A stretch of 64,000 nucleotides of DNA from CAYNLK01 sp964398055 (GTDB lineage Bacteria; Chloroflexota; Anaerolineae; 4572-78; J111). Under the pieces are notes generated by a model. That model saw only the letters and a program-made list of their open reading frames with translations, was not told the origin of the DNA and did not search any database. Where the stretch lies: positions 124,001-188,000 of the forward strand of contig CAYNLK010000002.1 of assembly GCA_964398055.1 (NCBI GenBank), in the 5' to 3' direction. Of this stretch, positions 41,371-50,257 are shown piece by piece (position 1 is the stretch's first letter; every line of letters begins with the position of its first letter). Made by a program: the position numbers and the translations under genes.

Positions 41371-44300
41371 ATGCCAGTTCTACCCAAAAGCTTATACCGG
41401 CCGGAGTTTGAACACGCCGCCTGTGGGGTTGGTTTTATCGCCCGGACCACCGGCCAGCCCAGCCATAACATTGTCCGGCTGGCCCTGGAGGCGGTCGGCC
41501 GGATGGAGCATCGCAGCGCCATCGACGCCGACGGTCGCTCCGGCGACGGCGCCGGTCTGCTCACCCAGATTCCCCACCTGCTGTTGGCCAACGAAATCGA
41601 GGATTTGCCCCCGCCGGGCGACTATGCCCTGGGAATGCTCTTTCTACCCCAAGCTAACCCGGCCCAGGCCGTCGAACTGGTCGAGATCACCCTCGACGCA
41701 ATGCTCAGCTCTAATGAACCCCAACCCATCGAACAAACATCTCAAATCTCAAATCGCAAATTGCAAACCCTCAAGACAGAAGTTGCAAATCGCAAACCCA
41801 CAGGGCAGGTGTCGCCAATCTCCAATCGCCAATCGCCAATCTCCAATCCCCAATCTCTAACCTCTTGGCGCACCGTACCCACCAATCCCGACTCCCTGGG
41901 GCCAACGGCCTACCGCACCCGCCCCGATATCCGCCAAATCATCATCCGGCGTCCCAGTCACATCGAGCCGGGCGCCGCGTTTGAGTGCTTTCTGTTCACT
42001 GCCCGCAAGAGAATTGAGGCGGCCGCACGTCAGGCCGGGCTGGATGAGCTGTACGTGGTTTCTCTATCGGCCCGGACGGTCGTTTACAAGGGCCTGATGC
42101 TGTCGCCCTATTTGCCGGAGTTCTACCTGGATTTGGGCGACCCCTTCTTTGAAACTGCTTTGGCCACCTTCCACGCCCGTTACAGCACCAATACCACCTC
42201 CAACTGGCAGCGCGCCCAGCCCTTTCGGCTGCTGGCTCACAACGGCGAAATCAACACGTTGCAGGGCAACGTTAACTGGATGCGGGCGCGGGAGTCTTTG
42301 CTGGCTTCGCCGTCCTGGCCGGACGGGCTGGCCGAGTTGAGCCAGGTTATCGACTCGCGCGGTAGCGACTCGGCCATGCTGGATAATGTGCTGGAACTGC
42401 TGACCCTGGCCGGGCGAGACGTGCAGCACGCTATGGCGATGCTGATCCCGGAAGTGTGGGAAAACCTGGTCGATCTGCCGCCCGACCGGCGGGCCTTCTA
42501 TCGCTATCACGCTGCCTTGATGGAGCCGTGGGATGGCCCGGCCGCCGTGGTCTTTAGCGATGGCCGGCGGGTTGGGGCGACCCTCGACCGCAACGGTTTG
42601 CGGCCGCTGCGTTATCTGACCACGGATAATGACCTGGTAATTGCCACCTCTGAGGCCGGCGTGGTCACCATCGACGAGGGCAGCATTGTGGCCAAAGGGA
42701 AACTTGGCCCCGGCCAGACGATCCTGGTCGATTTGGAACGGCAACTCTTTCTGACCAATGATCAGGTCAAGAATGAACTGGCCCGGCGGCCTCATTACCA
42801 AAAATGGGTGGCGGGTTTGAAGCCTTTGCCGACCGAGAGCCGTCCGGCTTATTTCTCGCTCAACCACAACAATCACGCCCTCACCCAGCCCAAAGTGAAC
42901 ACCGCCCCGCACTGGCTCACCCGGCTGCAAACGGCCTTTGGTTACACCAACGAGGAGCTGACCGTGGTCGTCCGGCCGATGGCCGATGAGGGCAAGGAGC
43001 CGACCGGCTCCATGGGCGACGACACGGCTATGGCGGTGATGGCGGTGAAATCGAGGCCGTTGTTCCATTATTTCAAGCAGCGCTTTGCCCAGGTCACCAA
43101 CCCGCCGATCGACCCGCTGCGGGAAACGGTGGTGATGTCACTGACCATGCGGCTGGGGGCGCGGCCCAATCTGCTGGCCGAAACGGCCAAACACGCCAAC
43201 CTGATCGAGCTGGCCAGCCCGGTGCTGAGCGACGCCGACCTGGCCGCGCTCAAAGGGCTGGGCGACCCCCGCTTCCAAACCCGGACTATCCCGATGCGTT
43301 ATCCGGTCGAGCAGGGCGTCGAAGGGCTACGGCGGGCGTTGGATCGGCTGGGGGTAATGGCGGAACGGGCCATCGCTGAGGGCAAGAGCATCATCATTCT
43401 CAGCGACCTGGGCATCGACCAGCGCCACGCCCCCATCCCCAACCTGCTGGCCGTAGGCGCGGTTCATCATCACCTGGTCCGCCGGGGCAAGCGCATGCGG
43501 GTGAGCCTGGTGGTGGAGAGCGGTGAGGTGCGGGAGGTGCATCACCTGGCCTGTCTGATCGGCTACGGGGCCAACGCGGTCAACCCTTACCTGGCTCTGG
43601 CCACGGTGCAGGGGTTGGTGGACAGCGGCAAGATCAAGCTGGAGCCAACTGAGGCCAGGCTGAATTTTATTCGGGCGTTGGAGGCCGGCCTGCTGAAAAT
43701 CATGTCGAAGATGGGCATTGCCACGGTGGATAGTTACTGCGGCGCCCAAATTTTTGAGGCGTTCGGGCTGAACCAGGCCGTGATCGATGAATTCTTTACC
43801 GGCACGGTGTCGCAACTGAGCGGCATTGGCCTGGCCGAGATCGCCGCCGAGGTGCAGGGCTGGCACAAAGCCGCTTTTGTCGACTCGCAGGCGCCGGACA
43901 GCCCCGGTTTCTACAAATTCAAACGGGGCGGCGAACTCCACGCCTTTGACCCGCCCATGGTCCAGGCGTTGCAGGCCGCGGTGCAGAAAGAAGGCGTCTT
44001 GAGTCCGGCGGCCAGCCAGAGCCGGGCGGAGGGCGGCGGCCCCGGCCCGGCCGCCCGCCGCGCTTTTCCGGGTGAAAATTTTGCCGCCGGGTATGCAGCT
44101 TACCAGGATTTTGTGGCCACCACCCGCCGCGCCGCGGCTATCAGTCCCCGCGACGTGCTCGAGTTGGTCGATAGCGCCCGGCCGCCACTGGCACTGGCCC
44201 AGGTAGAGCCGTTGGAAGATATCTTCCGCCGCTTCAGTACGGCGGCGATGTCGCACGGCGCTTTGAGCAGCGAGGCGCACGAGAACCTGGCCATCGCTAT

Positions 44301-46179
44301 GAACCGGTTGGGGGCCAAAAGCAACAGCGGCGAGGGCGGCTCGGCCCAACAGCGCTATAACAACGAGCGGAACGACCGCATCAAACAGGTGGCCTCGGGG
44401 CGCTTTGGGGTGACCCCGGCCTACCTGATGGCCGCGGACGAGCTGCAGATCAAGATGGCCCAGGGGGCCAAACCGGGCGAGGGCGGCCAACTGCCCGGCC
44501 ACAAGGTGACGGCCGAGATTGCCGCTATTCGCCACACCACCGTGGGCGCCACGCTAATCTCGCCGCCGCCCCACCACGACATCTACAGCATCGAGGATTT
44601 GGCCCAGTTGATCTACGATTTGAAGCAGATCAACCCCGCTGCCGACGTGTCGGTGAAGCTGGTGACCGAGGCCGGGGTGGGCACGGTCGCTGCGGGCGTG
44701 GTCAAGGGGGGGGCCGACGTGGTCCATATTGCCGGGCACGCCGGCGGCACCGGCGCGGCGGCCTGGAGCAGCATCAAACATGCCGGCCTGCCCTGGGAAA
44801 TCGGTCTGGCTGAAACCCACCAGACCCTGCAGCTCAACAATTTGCGGGAGCGAGTGCGGGTGCGGGTTGACGGTGGCCTGCAAACCGGCCGCGACATTGT
44901 GATGGCGGCCATTCTGGGAGCCGACGAGTTCAGCTTTGGCACGTCGGCGTTGGTGGCAGAGGGCTGTTTGATGGCCCGGGCCTGCCACAATAACACCTGC
45001 CCGGCCGGCGTGGCGACGCAGGACCCCAAGTTGCGGGCCAAATTTGCCGGGACACCGGAGCAGGTGATGGCTTATCTGCATTACGTGGCCCAGGAGGTGC
45101 GCGAGATCCTGGCCCGGTTAGGCTTTCGCAGCCTGGCCGATATCATCGGGCGGACGGAGCTGCTGGCACAGGTGAGAACGGGTGGGACCGCTTTTGATAC
45201 TCTCGATTTGAACCCGTTACTGGTCAAGGTGACGCCGCCGCAAGCGCAGCCGGCCGGGCAGAGCAATGGCCGCGGTGCCATCAATGGCAACGGCAATGGA
45301 AAAGGTCCGTTGGCCCACCGGCCCAACCTGATCGAGGTCGGTGAGCTGAACCAGGAGCTGGTGTCGGCGGGCCGGCTGGCGTTGGAAGGGGTCGAACCGC
45401 TGGACCTGACCCTCTCGATCAACAACACCGACCGCACCGTCGGGGCGACCCTGGCCGGGGCCATTGCCCGGCGTTACGGCGACCGGGGTCTGCCCGATGG
45501 CACGATCAACCTGACCTTTCACGGCAGCGCCGGGCAGAGTTTTGGGGCGTTCAATATGGCCGGGGTCAATTTGACCCTGATCGGCGAGGCGAACGATTAC
45601 GTGGGCAAAGGCATGGCCGGCGGGCAGATTGTGGTCCGGCCGCCGTTGAAGTCCCGGCTGGTAGCCGGCGAGAACGTGATCATGGGCAACACGGTGCTGT
45701 ACGGGGCGATCGGGGGCAGCCTGTACGTGGCCGGCCGGGCCGGCGAGCGTTTTGCCGTGCGCAACAGCGGGGCCACGGCCGTGGTGGAGGGGATCGGCGA
45801 TCACGGCTGCGAATATATGACCGGCGGGGTGGTGGTGGTACTGGGCAAAACCGGCTACAATTTTGGGGCCGGGATGAGCGGCGGGCTGGCCTTTGTGCTC
45901 GATGAGGGACACCACTTGCCCCAGCGGCTCAACCCCGACATGGTCCAGTTGGTGCGGGTGACCACCGCGGCCGATGTGGAGTTGCTGCGCCACCTGATCG
46001 TGCGCCACGTCCGCCTGACCGGCAGCGCCCGCGGCCAGGCGGTGCTGGATAACTGGTCCACCCAGTTGGGGCTGTTCTGGAAGGTCGCGCCCAAGGGCAC
46101 GGTCGGCTCAACCGGGGTGCGGCAAGAGGTCGCTGTCTCCCTGCCGACGCTGCGGCTGAGCCGGCACGTGGTGGGTTAA
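41371..46179 (+). CDS. gltB: Glutamate synthase large subunit, copy 2
   Basis: 1602 residues from ATG 41371, AAGGGGG ahead. Same domain order as copy 1, with catalytic Cys in EHAACGVGF, WRTVPTNPDSLGP, GAKSNSGEGGSAQ, MAQGAKPGEGGQLPG, [3Fe-4S] cysteines in CLMARACHNNTC, and the GXGXG C-terminus (GMAGGQIVVRPP, YMTGGVVVVLG). It is clearly diverged from copy 1. Residues about 124-164 (HLKSQ-type translated repeat, 41741-41862) interrupt a glutaminase loop, another Ala/Gly insert lies near 890-905, and a GNGNGKG linker near 1310. Having two large subunits around one gltD suggests alternative complexes sharing a reductase. Confidence 0.95.
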   Translation: MPVLPKSLYRPEFEHAACGVGFIARTTGQPSHNIVRLALEAVGRMEHRSAIDADGRSGDGAGLLTQIPHLLLANEIEDLPPPGDYALGMLFLPQANPAQAVELVEITLDAMLSSNEPQPIEQTSQISNRKLQTLKTEVANRKPTGQVSPISNRQSPISNPQSLTSWRTVPTNPDSLGPTAYRTRPDIRQIIIRRPSHIEPGAAFECFLFTARKRIEAAARQAGLDELYVVSLSARTVVYKGLMLSPYLPEFYLDLGDPFFETALATFHARYSTNTTSNWQRAQPFRLLAHNGEINTLQGNVNWMRARESLLASPSWPDGLAELSQVIDSRGSDSAMLDNVLELLTLAGRDVQHAMAMLIPEVWENLVDLPPDRRAFYRYHAALMEPWDGPAAVVFSDGRRVGATLDRNGLRPLRYLTTDNDLVIATSEAGVVTIDEGSIVAKGKLGPGQTILVDLERQLFLTNDQVKNELARRPHYQKWVAGLKPLPTESRPAYFSLNHNNHALTQPKVNTAPHWLTRLQTAFGYTNEELTVVVRPMADEGKEPTGSMGDDTAMAVMAVKSRPLFHYFKQRFAQVTNPPIDPLRETVVMSLTMRLGARPNLLAETAKHANLIELASPVLSDADLAALKGLGDPRFQTRTIPMRYPVEQGVEGLRRALDRLGVMAERAIAEGKSIIILSDLGIDQRHAPIPNLLAVGAVHHHLVRRGKRMRVSLVVESGEVREVHHLACLIGYGANAVNPYLALATVQGLVDSGKIKLEPTEARLNFIRALEAGLLKIMSKMGIATVDSYCGAQIFEAFGLNQAVIDEFFTGTVSQLSGIGLAEIAAEVQGWHKAAFVDSQAPDSPGFYKFKRGGELHAFDPPMVQALQAAVQKEGVLSPAASQSRAEGGGPGPAARRAFPGENFAAGYAAYQDFVATTRRAAAISPRDVLELVDSARPPLALAQVEPLEDIFRRFSTAAMSHGALSSEAHENLAIAMNRLGAKSNSGEGGSAQQRYNNERNDRIKQVASGRFGVTPAYLMAADELQIKMAQGAKPGEGGQLPGHKVTAEIAAIRHTTVGATLISPPPHHDIYSIEDLAQLIYDLKQINPAADVSVKLVTEAGVGTVAAGVVKGGADVVHIAGHAGGTGAAAWSSIKHAGLPWEIGLAETHQTLQLNNLRERVRVRVDGGLQTGRDIVMAAILGADEFSFGTSALVAEGCLMARACHNNTCPAGVATQDPKLRAKFAGTPEQVMAYLHYVAQEVREILARLGFRSLADIIGRTELLAQVRTGGTAFDTLDLNPLLVKVTPPQAQPAGQSNGRGAINGNGNGKGPLAHRPNLIEVGELNQELVSAGRLALEGVEPLDLTLSINNTDRTVGATLAGAIARRYGDRGLPDGTINLTFHGSAGQSFGAFNMAGVNLTLIGEANDYVGKGMAGGQIVVRPPLKSRLVAGENVIMGNTVLYGAIGGSLYVAGRAGERFAVRNSGATAVVEGIGDHGCEYMTGGVVVVLGKTGYNFGAGMSGGLAFVLDEGHHLPQRLNPDMVQLVRVTTAADVELLRHLIVRHVRLTGSARGQAVLDNWSTQLGLFWKVAPKGTVGSTGVRQEVAVSLPTLRLSRHVVG
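41741..41862. repeat. In-frame heptamer repeat inside gltB copy 2
   Basis: Units caaatct, caaatcg, caaattg, then cacagggcaggtgtcgc, then caatctc, caatcgc, caatccc. It is the reverse-complement relative of the repeat at 348-462. Translated as SNRKLQTLKTEVANRKP and onward; the frame is intact. Confidence 0.85.
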
Positions 46180-46180
46180 C

Positions 46181-47476
46181 CTACTCCTTAAAAATCACCG
46201 GCGGATAGTTCAGCGTGACCGGATCATCGAGGTAACGCAGCGCGGCAATGGCATTGCTGGTGGCCTCAACGGTGTAACCCGCCACCACGATTTTGCCATC
46301 CGGTTGCAGAACCAGAGCTTCGGGATAAATGTCAAGAGCGTTGGTTACGACCCCGCTACCTTTTAACGATGTGTCCAGGCTGCCATCTTCATTGTAACGC
46401 AGCAGGGTGATGTAGTCCTGATCCAGGCCAATCCGGCTGCTACCGATGACAACAATCTTGTTGTCCGGTTGAATCGCCACGTCGTTAGCGCTATCATGAT
46501 CGCTGATGATTGGTGTGGTCACCACGCCGGTGTTCCCAAAGGAGGTGTCCAGGCTGCCCGCCGGGTTAAACCGGATGAGGGCAAAATCTCCATCGCTGTA
46601 GCCGGCCACGACAATTTTACCGTCCGGCTGCAAGGCCACCCCCATGCCCATTTCCCCGTTATTGTTGACCGGAGTCGAGGCAAAGCCGCTGCCGTTGAAG
46701 GTGATATCCGGGGCGCCGGTGATGGTGTAACGGGCAGCCAAAATACCGTCCGGGCCGTTGCCGGTAGCGACGATCTTGCCGTCGGGTTGGAGGGTTACGT
46801 CGACGCCGAAGCTGTTGAAGGGAGCGGTGACGATGCCGGTCTGGTTGAACGTGGTATCGAGGCTGCCGTTGGCGTTGTAACGGGCCAGGGTGAGCGCACT
46901 ATCTGGATAGGCCGGATTGCTAACACCGACGACCACAATCTTGCCGTCGGGTTGGAGCGCCAGGGATGTGGCGATGTCTGAGCCGGAGCTGACCGGCGTG
47001 GTAACGATACCGGTGCTGTTAAAAGTTGTATCCAGGGCGCCGCCGGCGGTGTAGCGGGCCAGCAGGAAGTCGTTCTGGGCGCTCCCCTCAGCGCTATTAC
47101 CAACCGCCACGATCTTGCCATCCGCCTGGATAGCTACGCCCCAAAACTCCGCCGCAGTACCGACGGTGGTGGTGACAAAACCGGTTTGATTGAGGCCGGC
47201 GTCCGGGCTGCCATCCGGGTTGTAGCGGAGTACAAAAGCCGGATAGTTGCCTGGTCCGGCATAAATTCCGCCAACCACCACTATCTTGCCGTCGGGCTGC
47301 AGAGCCACGTCCCGGCCCCAATTATGGCCGCTGATGATGGTGGTCGTCACGATGCCGGTGCCGTTGAAGGTAATGTCCAGGTCACCGGGGCCGTCGGCGA
47401 GGGCAGCGGCGGCCCAGGCCAGGCTGAGGAACAGGGCCAGGGTAAGGGTCAAACCAAAGCGGTGATAGCCACACAT
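46181..47476 (-). CDS. Secreted delta-60 repeat (beta-propeller-like) protein
   Basis: 431 residues from ATG 47476 (GAGGTG upstream). Signal peptide LTLTLALFLSLAWAAAALA. The rest is about seven to eight repeats of 50 residues, each with LQPDGKIVVVG and RYN-DGSLDTTFN-TGIVTT, which is the delta-60 repeat. Such repeats form a propeller-like fold; function is usually unknown and often surface-related. It converges on gltB copy 2, with one base between the stops. Confidence 0.88.
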   Translation of the reverse strand: MCGYHRFGLTLTLALFLSLAWAAAALADGPGDLDITFNGTGIVTTTIISGHNWGRDVALQPDGKIVVVGGIYAGPGNYPAFVLRYNPDGSPDAGLNQTGFVTTTVGTAAEFWGVAIQADGKIVAVGNSAEGSAQNDFLLARYTAGGALDTTFNSTGIVTTPVSSGSDIATSLALQPDGKIVVVGVSNPAYPDSALTLARYNANGSLDTTFNQTGIVTAPFNSFGVDVTLQPDGKIVATGNGPDGILAARYTITGAPDITFNGSGFASTPVNNNGEMGMGVALQPDGKIVVAGYSDGDFALIRFNPAGSLDTSFGNTGVVTTPIISDHDSANDVAIQPDNKIVVIGSSRIGLDQDYITLLRYNEDGSLDTSLKGSGVVTNALDIYPEALVLQPDGKIVVAGYTVEATSNAIAALRYLDDPVTLNYPPVIFKE

Positions 47477-47503
47477 AGGAGCACCTCTATTACATGATAT
47501 CAT

Positions 47504-47928
47504 AGTCTGATTTCGGGAAATTAGGAGATTCGGCTAAACTTTTTGCCAACCATTTCACTACCGGACACTTTTTGGGAACACAGAGGTTCGCAGAGACTTC
47601 GCCAAAGTTCACAGAGAATTGATGAGAAAAATGACTTTTAGGTTAAGTCAAGACTGTTTTTCAATATCTTCGTGTGACTCTGCGCCTTCTCTGCGCTCTC
47701 CGTGTAGCTCATTTGGCCTTTTCATAAGGGTGTGACTAAAATGAGTTACTAACCTGATTTGCCATAAAACGTAAAGCGTAAAACGTAATGATTTCCGCCA
47801 AAAAAACCTTACGTTTCACGTTTTACGTTTTACAAAGTTGTCTCTAAAACTCACTTTGGTCACACCTTTTTCATAAAGACGTGTCCGGTAGCAAGGCCAA
47901 CCCTATTAGAATTCAGTGAAGTAAAGCA
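47504..47928. repeat. Gene-free stretch with two inverted repeat systems
   Basis: At about 47576-47715, cacagaggttcgcagaga faces tctgcgccttctctgcgctc and ctccgtgta, a decayed inverted pair. At 47764-47833, arms built of the heptamer ACGTAAA (aaaacgtaaagcgtaaaacg and ttacgtttcacgttttacg) match with two exceptions around a 20-base loop. No gene is visible. Confidence 0.75.
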
Positions 47929-49089
47929 ATGTCAGCCTTCTTCTCTCCATTCTTGATTGCGTTAGGTTTGGGCCAGATTATCTCCTCGGCCCAGGGGTGG
48001 CGGGCGGCCTCCCTGGTGGGCGCCAGTCGAGCGGCCGGTTTTGGCGTGGGGATCATCTTGCTACTGAGCGGAGTTTTGACCCTACCCAACAACTGGGCGG
48101 CGCTGGCCTGGACGTTAGTGGCCGGACCGCTGGCGCTGGCGGTTCTGCTGCTGGCCGGGGCGTATATTGCCCCGCCGCCCCATCCCAACCGGCTGTTTGC
48201 CCCAACACATCCCGATCATGCCGGCTGCCAGGCCGTGCAAATCCGCGACGGCGACCATCGGATGCCCGGCTGGCTGCTCCGGCCCTTGCCGGGGGTGGCT
48301 CAGGCGGGGGCGGCGGTTTGCATTGTCCCTGGCGCGGGCGACCACAAGAGTTCCTTTAAGTGGCGGCTGGTAACGGCGTTGCTGGCCGAGGGGTTAACGG
48401 TGTTGACGATCGATCCGCCCGGTCACGGTGACTATCGCCAGCGGCCGCTGACTTACCCCGACTGTCTGTCGGCGGTTCCGGCGGCCGTAGAGTTCTTGCG
48501 CCAACAGGCGGGGATCGAGCGGGTAGGGATCGCCGGGATTAGCCTGGGCGGGGCGCTGGCCATTCGTAGCCTGGTTGAGGGTTCGCTGGCGGAAAACGGG
48601 GGGTGTAGTCGAGTTGAGGCCCTGGTTGTGCTGGAAACGCCGGTCAATTTGAACTATAACCGCGCCCTGCTTTATCGAGAAGCCTGGGCGGCCGGCCGCG
48701 CCCCGGTGCTGTCGCTCTTACGAGAAATCAGCTTTCGGCAGATCATTCAGAGTTGGCGCAGCGGTGGTTATCGCAGCCCGTACCGGACGGGGGAGTTGAT
48801 TGAGTTACTGAATCCGGCCCAAAATATCGCCCGAATTAAAGATACTCCCATTTTGTTGGTCTATAGTAAGCGTGACCCAATTGCCCCTCCGGCGGCGGCT
48901 TTAGCCATGCGCCAGGCAGTTCCTCAGGCTGATCTCTTGACTTCGCCAACGGCCAGTCACGTCACCCTGACTTTGCTGCCAAAGATCAACCGGTCCGTAG
49001 CCCGTTGGCTGCGGCAACAACTCACCAATCAACCAACTAACCAGCCATTCACCCCCCAACTCAATAGTGGGTCGAGCCGTCGGGCATAA
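47929..49089 (+). CDS. Alpha/beta hydrolase with N-terminal membrane helices
   Basis: 386 residues. Two or three hydrophobic segments (FLIALGLGQIISS, GIILLLSGVLTL, LVAGPLALAVLLLAGAYI) precede an alpha/beta hydrolase fold. It has the oxyanion strand VCIVPGAGDHKSS, DPPGHGDYR, nucleophile elbow GISLGG, and a late acid and His in KRDPIAPP and SHVTL. A serine esterase or peptidase facing either side of the membrane is likely; the substrate is unknown. The ribosome binding site is weak. Confidence 0.8.
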   Translation: MSAFFSPFLIALGLGQIISSAQGWRAASLVGASRAAGFGVGIILLLSGVLTLPNNWAALAWTLVAGPLALAVLLLAGAYIAPPPHPNRLFAPTHPDHAGCQAVQIRDGDHRMPGWLLRPLPGVAQAGAAVCIVPGAGDHKSSFKWRLVTALLAEGLTVLTIDPPGHGDYRQRPLTYPDCLSAVPAAVEFLRQQAGIERVGIAGISLGGALAIRSLVEGSLAENGGCSRVEALVVLETPVNLNYNRALLYREAWAAGRAPVLSLLREISFRQIIQSWRSGGYRSPYRTGELIELLNPAQNIARIKDTPILLVYSKRDPIAPPAAALAMRQAVPQADLLTSPTASHVTLTLLPKINRSVARWLRQQLTNQPTNQPFTPQLNSGSSRRA

Positions 49090-49372
49090 TTGCGCCCCGA
49101 AACTTGGCATTATCGAGGTTGGCGCCGTCTAAGGTAACGTCTTTCAGGTTGGCGTTGCGTAAGTCAGCTCCGCTGAGATTGGCCCCGCGCAGGCTGGCTC
49201 CTTCTAAATCTGCGCCGCGTAGATCGGCCTCGGCCAGGTTGCACCAGGCCAGGTCGGCGCCCCGGAGCGTGACCCGACTCAAATTCGCGCCGCTCAGGTC
49301 TGCACCAACCAACCAGAGCGGGCCGGGTGAAAGATTTATCAACATATATAGCTCTTTTTGAGTGAATTCCAT
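49061..49372 (-). CDS. Pentapeptide-repeat protein
   Basis: About 103 residues from ATG 49372; an in-frame TTG at 49405 is possible. After LSPGPLWLVG there are about 14 pentapeptides of the A(D/N)Lxx type (GADLSGANLSRVTLRGADL), which form a right-handed square helix. Such small proteins have varied or unknown roles. It directly follows the CPBP protease gene and overlaps the end of the opposite hydrolase gene by 29 bases. Confidence 0.8.
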   Translation of the reverse strand: MEFTQKELYMLINLSPGPLWLVGADLSGANLSRVTLRGADLAWCNLAEADLRGADLEGASLRGANLSGADLRNANLKDVTLDGANLDNAKFRGAIMPDGSTHY

Positions 49373-49401
49373 TGAACCTGTTGTACCTCGCAATGTTGAT
49401 G

Positions 49402-50130
49402 TCAAGGCGTGGGGAGCCAGCCTTGCGACCCGGCATAAGCCGCCGATAGGGCAATTGTGTTCGTTAGCATATGCATCAGAATAGCCGGCCAGATAGAGCC
49501 GGAGAGTTGATACAAGTAGGCAAAGATCAGGCCAAGAATGAAGATGGGTAAGATCGAGGTGGGAATGAAGTGGGCCAGGGCAAACAGCCCGGCGCTGGCC
49601 AGAGCGGCCTGTTTCCAGCCCAGGCGCTGGCGTAAGCCGGTGAAGACAAAGCCTCTGAAGAAGACCTCTTCCACAAAGGGCGCCACAACGGCCCCACCAA
49701 CCAGCAGCGCAATGGGAAAATCGGTATTTTCGAACATCAAGGCAATATCGGGCTGGATCTGCAGATCGAACAGGCCGAGTAAAGCCGCGTAGACCAAGTT
49801 GAATAGCAGCGACAACAGCATCAAACCACAGCCCAGGCCGACGGCCCAGGTTTGAAAGCCGCGCAGGCCCAGGTCGGCCCAGCGGACCTTATATTTGTGA
49901 ATGGTCAGGTACCAGACCGGCAGCAGCAGCACGGCTTCGCCAAACACAACCAGCAGACCGGCATCGACCGGCAGGGCCAATGCTTGTCCCATCAGGCCGA
50001 CGACGCCGAAAAAAAGAATCCACAGAATAAAGATAGTCACCCCGCCGGCCACGTCGCGCGGCGTCCAGGGCACCGGCGGCGGGGTAGGCCTGGCTGAATT
50101 TGGGTCACTTGCCGGAGCTTGGTTATTCAT
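49402..50130 (-). CDS. CPBP-family intramembrane metalloprotease
   Basis: 242 residues, about seven membrane helices. The Abi/CPBP motifs are EEVFFRGFVFTGL (EExxxR), FALAHFI with His, and MLTNTIAL preceded by HM. The family includes CAAX-type prenyl proteases and bacteriocin self-immunity proteins. A Pro-rich cytoplasmic N-terminus (SARPTPPPVPWTPRD) precedes helix 1. Role here is unknown; it is likely in an operon with the pentapeptide-repeat gene. Confidence 0.88.
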   Translation of the reverse strand: MNNQAPASDPNSARPTPPPVPWTPRDVAGGVTIFILWILFFGVVGLMGQALALPVDAGLLVVFGEAVLLLPVWYLTIHKYKVRWADLGLRGFQTWAVGLGCGLMLLSLLFNLVYAALLGLFDLQIQPDIALMFENTDFPIALLVGGAVVAPFVEEVFFRGFVFTGLRQRLGWKQAALASAGLFALAHFIPTSILPIFILGLIFAYLYQLSGSIWPAILMHMLTNTIALSAAYAGSQGWLPTP

Positions 50131-50184
50131 TGGTAAATAGTACCACGTTTTTCAGGGAGTGGAAAGTCAACCGGGGCTGCAAAA

Positions 50185-50214
50185 AAAGACCGCGACCCAC
50201 GGGTCGCGGTCTTT
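50185..50214 (-). terminator. Strong intrinsic terminator
   Basis: AAAGACCGCGACCC and GGGTCGCGGTCTTT are exact complements. On the minus strand a run of T follows. It ends the bactofilin-like gene at 50258. Confidence 0.93.
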
Positions 50215-50257
50215 GGAGAGGATTTACCCTCGCGCCGATACTCAGTGGCAGCACGAG

